Shown here: one piece after another, positions 62,474 through 64,000 of the stretch
Numbering within the stretch: position 1 is the first letter of the stretch
Layout of the letters: each line of letters begins with the position of its first letter
Notes under the pieces: generated by a model
Told to the model about the DNA's origin: nothing
What the model saw: the letters and a program-made list of their open reading frames with translations, nothing else
The model's database searches: none
Source of the DNA: Robertkochia marina
GTDB lineage: Bacteria; Bacteroidota; Bacteroidia; Flavobacteriales; Flavobacteriaceae
DNA length: 64,000 bases
Direction of reading: 5' to 3'
Assembly (NCBI RefSeq): GCF_004799345.1
Contig: NZ_SSMC01000001.1
Span: forward strand, 1,302,001-1,366,000
Program-made: the position numbers and the translations under genes

Positions 62474-64000
62474 ATGAGTACATACACCGATATTAAAACC
62501 CTGCAATTTATCCTTTTTGAAGTACTTGGATTCAAGGAAGTGTTGGAACTGGATCGCTATGCCGATCACGATAAAGAATCGGCCCTGATGCTGATCAATT
62601 CTGTAAAGGATCTTTCTGATAAGGAGCTATATCCGTTTTTCAGGGAGATGGATGAAGCCCCTGCACATTACCGGGACGGGGAGATCATTGTACATCCTCA
62701 GGTGAAGGAATACATCGCTAAAAGCGGTGAACTGGGTTTGATAGCAGCTCCGTTCGGATATGAAGAAGGAGGGATGCAATTGCCCCAGGTGTTGGTGAGT
62801 GCCGTGGCATGGATACAGGAGTGTGCCAACAATCATTTACCGAATTATTCCGGACTCACCCAGGCAGCAGCCAACCTGATCGATCATTTTGGAAATGATC
62901 ATTTAAAGAATACCTATTTTCCAAGAATGCTTACCGGAGAGTGGACGGGCACCATGTGTCTTACGGAACCCCAGGCAGGAAGCTCTCTTTCTGATATCGT
63001 ATCAACGGCCACTCCTTCGGGAGATCATTACCTGATCAAAGGTCAGAAGATCTTTATTTCAGGAGGCGATTTTAAGGGATCTGAAAATATAGTTCATCTT
63101 CTCCTGGCCAGGATCGAGGGAGCCCCGGCCGGAACCCGGGGTATCTCACTATTTGTGGTGCCCAAATACCGCCCTGAAGAAGGGGGTGACGCTACCTTTA
63201 ATGATGTCAATGTTATCGGCGATTACCAGAAAATGGGACAGCGGGGGTATTGTACCACCCACCTTTCATTTGGCGATCAGAATGATTGCCGCGGGTGGCT
63301 GGTAGGAGAGCCTCATCAGGGGTTGAAATATATGTTCATGATGATGAATGAGGCGCGGATCGCCGTGGGCAGGGGAGCAGCCGGCATTGCGATGGCAGCA
63401 AGTAAAGCATCGCTTCAATACGCCAAAGAGCGGCCGCAGGGCCGGCCTGTAGAAGATGGCGGTAATAAGGATGTGCAGAAAGAACAGACCCTGATCATCA
63501 ATCATCCGGATGTAAAAAGAATGCTGCAATATCAAAAAGCCATCTCCGAGGGATCGCTCTACCTGGTCTTATTATCGTCAAAATATTACGACCTCTCCAT
63601 GTATCATTCGGATCCGGAAGAAAGGCAAAAGTATAGTTCACTCCTGGGCTTGTTAACCCCGATCACGAAAACCTATCCTGCCGAAAAAGGAATGACTTCA
63701 GTGAGTAACGGGCTGCAGGTTTTTGGAGGCTACGGGTATTGCCAGGATTTTATCTTGCAGCAGTATTTCAGAGATATCAGGATCTACTCTATCTATGAAG
63801 GTACTACCGGGATACAGTCGCTGGACCTGTTAGGCAGAAAGATCACCATGAAAAATGGAGAAGCCGCTTGTGCCTTGTATGGTCAGATAAATGCTACGCT
63901 TGCAAGGGCAGAAAAGCATGCTGAATTGGAACCTTATGCTCAACAATTAAAAGGAGCACTCGATCTGAATACAGAGATCACCACCTACCTGACAGGGTTT
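62474..64000 (+). CDS. Acyl-CoA dehydrogenase, C-terminally truncated by the window edge
   Basis: FAD-dependent oxidation of an acyl-CoA to the trans-2-enoyl-CoA. 509 residues are present without a stop. The N-terminal helical domain is followed by the FAD/substrate motif TGTMCLTEPQAGSSLSDI (about 153-170), FISGGDFKGSENIVHLLLARI, and the C-terminal helical domain with MMNEARIAVGRGAAGIA. FGGYGYCQDFILQQYFRDIRIYSIYEGTTGIQ is the classical signature, with the catalytic Glu in IYEGTTGIQ. The length, with extra residues after this motif, points to the large AcdA/FadE-like group with an added C-terminal domain. Confidence 0.93.
   Translation, partial: MSTYTDIKTLQFILFEVLGFKEVLELDRYADHDKESALMLINSVKDLSDKELYPFFREMDEAPAHYRDGEIIVHPQVKEYIAKSGELGLIAAPFGYEEGGMQLPQVLVSAVAWIQECANNHLPNYSGLTQAAANLIDHFGNDHLKNTYFPRMLTGEWTGTMCLTEPQAGSSLSDIVSTATPSGDHYLIKGQKIFISGGDFKGSENIVHLLLARIEGAPAGTRGISLFVVPKYRPEEGGDATFNDVNVIGDYQKMGQRGYCTTHLSFGDQNDCRGWLVGEPHQGLKYMFMMMNEARIAVGRGAAGIAMAASKASLQYAKERPQGRPVEDGGNKDVQKEQTLIINHPDVKRMLQYQKAISEGSLYLVLLSSKYYDLSMYHSDPEERQKYSSLLGLLTPITKTYPAEKGMTSVSNGLQVFGGYGYCQDFILQQYFRDIRIYSIYEGTTGIQSLDLLGRKITMKNGEAACALYGQINATLARAEKHAELEPYAQQLKGALDLNTEITTYLTGF

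Overview
The window comes from a member of the Bacteroidota, most likely a marine flavobacterium (Flavobacteriaceae). The grounds are paired SusC/SusD genes, a type IX secretion sorting domain, TAnnTTTG -7 boxes with little use of Shine-Dalgarno sites, a mevalonate pathway, DUF6090 and FemAB-like proteins, and intergenic repeats of a kind I recall from flavobacterial chromosomes. Nothing looks like a phage, plasmid or intact insertion sequence. The base composition reads as chromosomal throughout.

Layout. 1-2.4 kb: the start of a VCBS/ASPIC-type lipoprotein gene, then a histidine kinase and response regulator pair. 2.5-29.6 kb: a large alpha-glucan (starch/maltodextrin) utilisation locus built around a divergent promoter region at 17.6-17.8 kb. 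The minus arm encodes SusC, SusD, a SusE/F-like starch binder with three repeats, a surface GH13 amylase with a T9SS tail and an Fn3-like lipoprotein. A second, separately terminated SusC/SusD pair follows. The plus arm encodes a LacI-type regulator, an MFS sugar transporter, beta-phosphoglucomutase, a GH65 maltose phosphorylase and three more exported GH13 enzymes. Together they can bind starch, cut it at the surface and in the periplasm, import maltose and split it phosphorolytically to glucose and glucose 6-phosphate. Two palindromes lie between the arms and probably bind the LacI protein.

29.6-37.6 kb: housekeeping genes (GDPD phosphodiesterase, HI0933-type flavoprotein, TspO), then a mevalonate/isoprenoid group (mvaD, mevalonate kinase, UbiA prenyltransferase) and an RluB-type pseudouridine synthase that lacks the usual catalytic Asp. 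37.5-45.1 kb: a tight five-gene minus operon joining a FAD oxidoreductase, a membrane polyferredoxin and three glycosyltransferases, next to a divergent GH113-like lipoprotein. 45.1-64 kb: ClpP, a transglutaminase-like protein, an aldo/keto reductase, an SLC12-type transporter, YjdM, Kelch and DUF6090 proteins, a complete subclass B1 metallo-beta-lactamase divergent from a penicillin-acylase-family gene, an amidohydrolase, a FemAB-like protein, a cupin and a truncated acyl-CoA dehydrogenase.

Two things stand out as possibly undescribed. First, a 47-residue protein with 14 cysteines in two seven-cysteine halves (56758-56901, minus) looks like a new metallothionein-type protein. Second, almost every longer intergenic gap is a mosaic of degenerate period-7 or period-8 arrays, GCCTGCC/GGCAGGC palindromes that interrupt those arrays, and a dispersed element whose hairpin stem varies in a compensatory way between copies. 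These mosaics often begin or end at stop codons.
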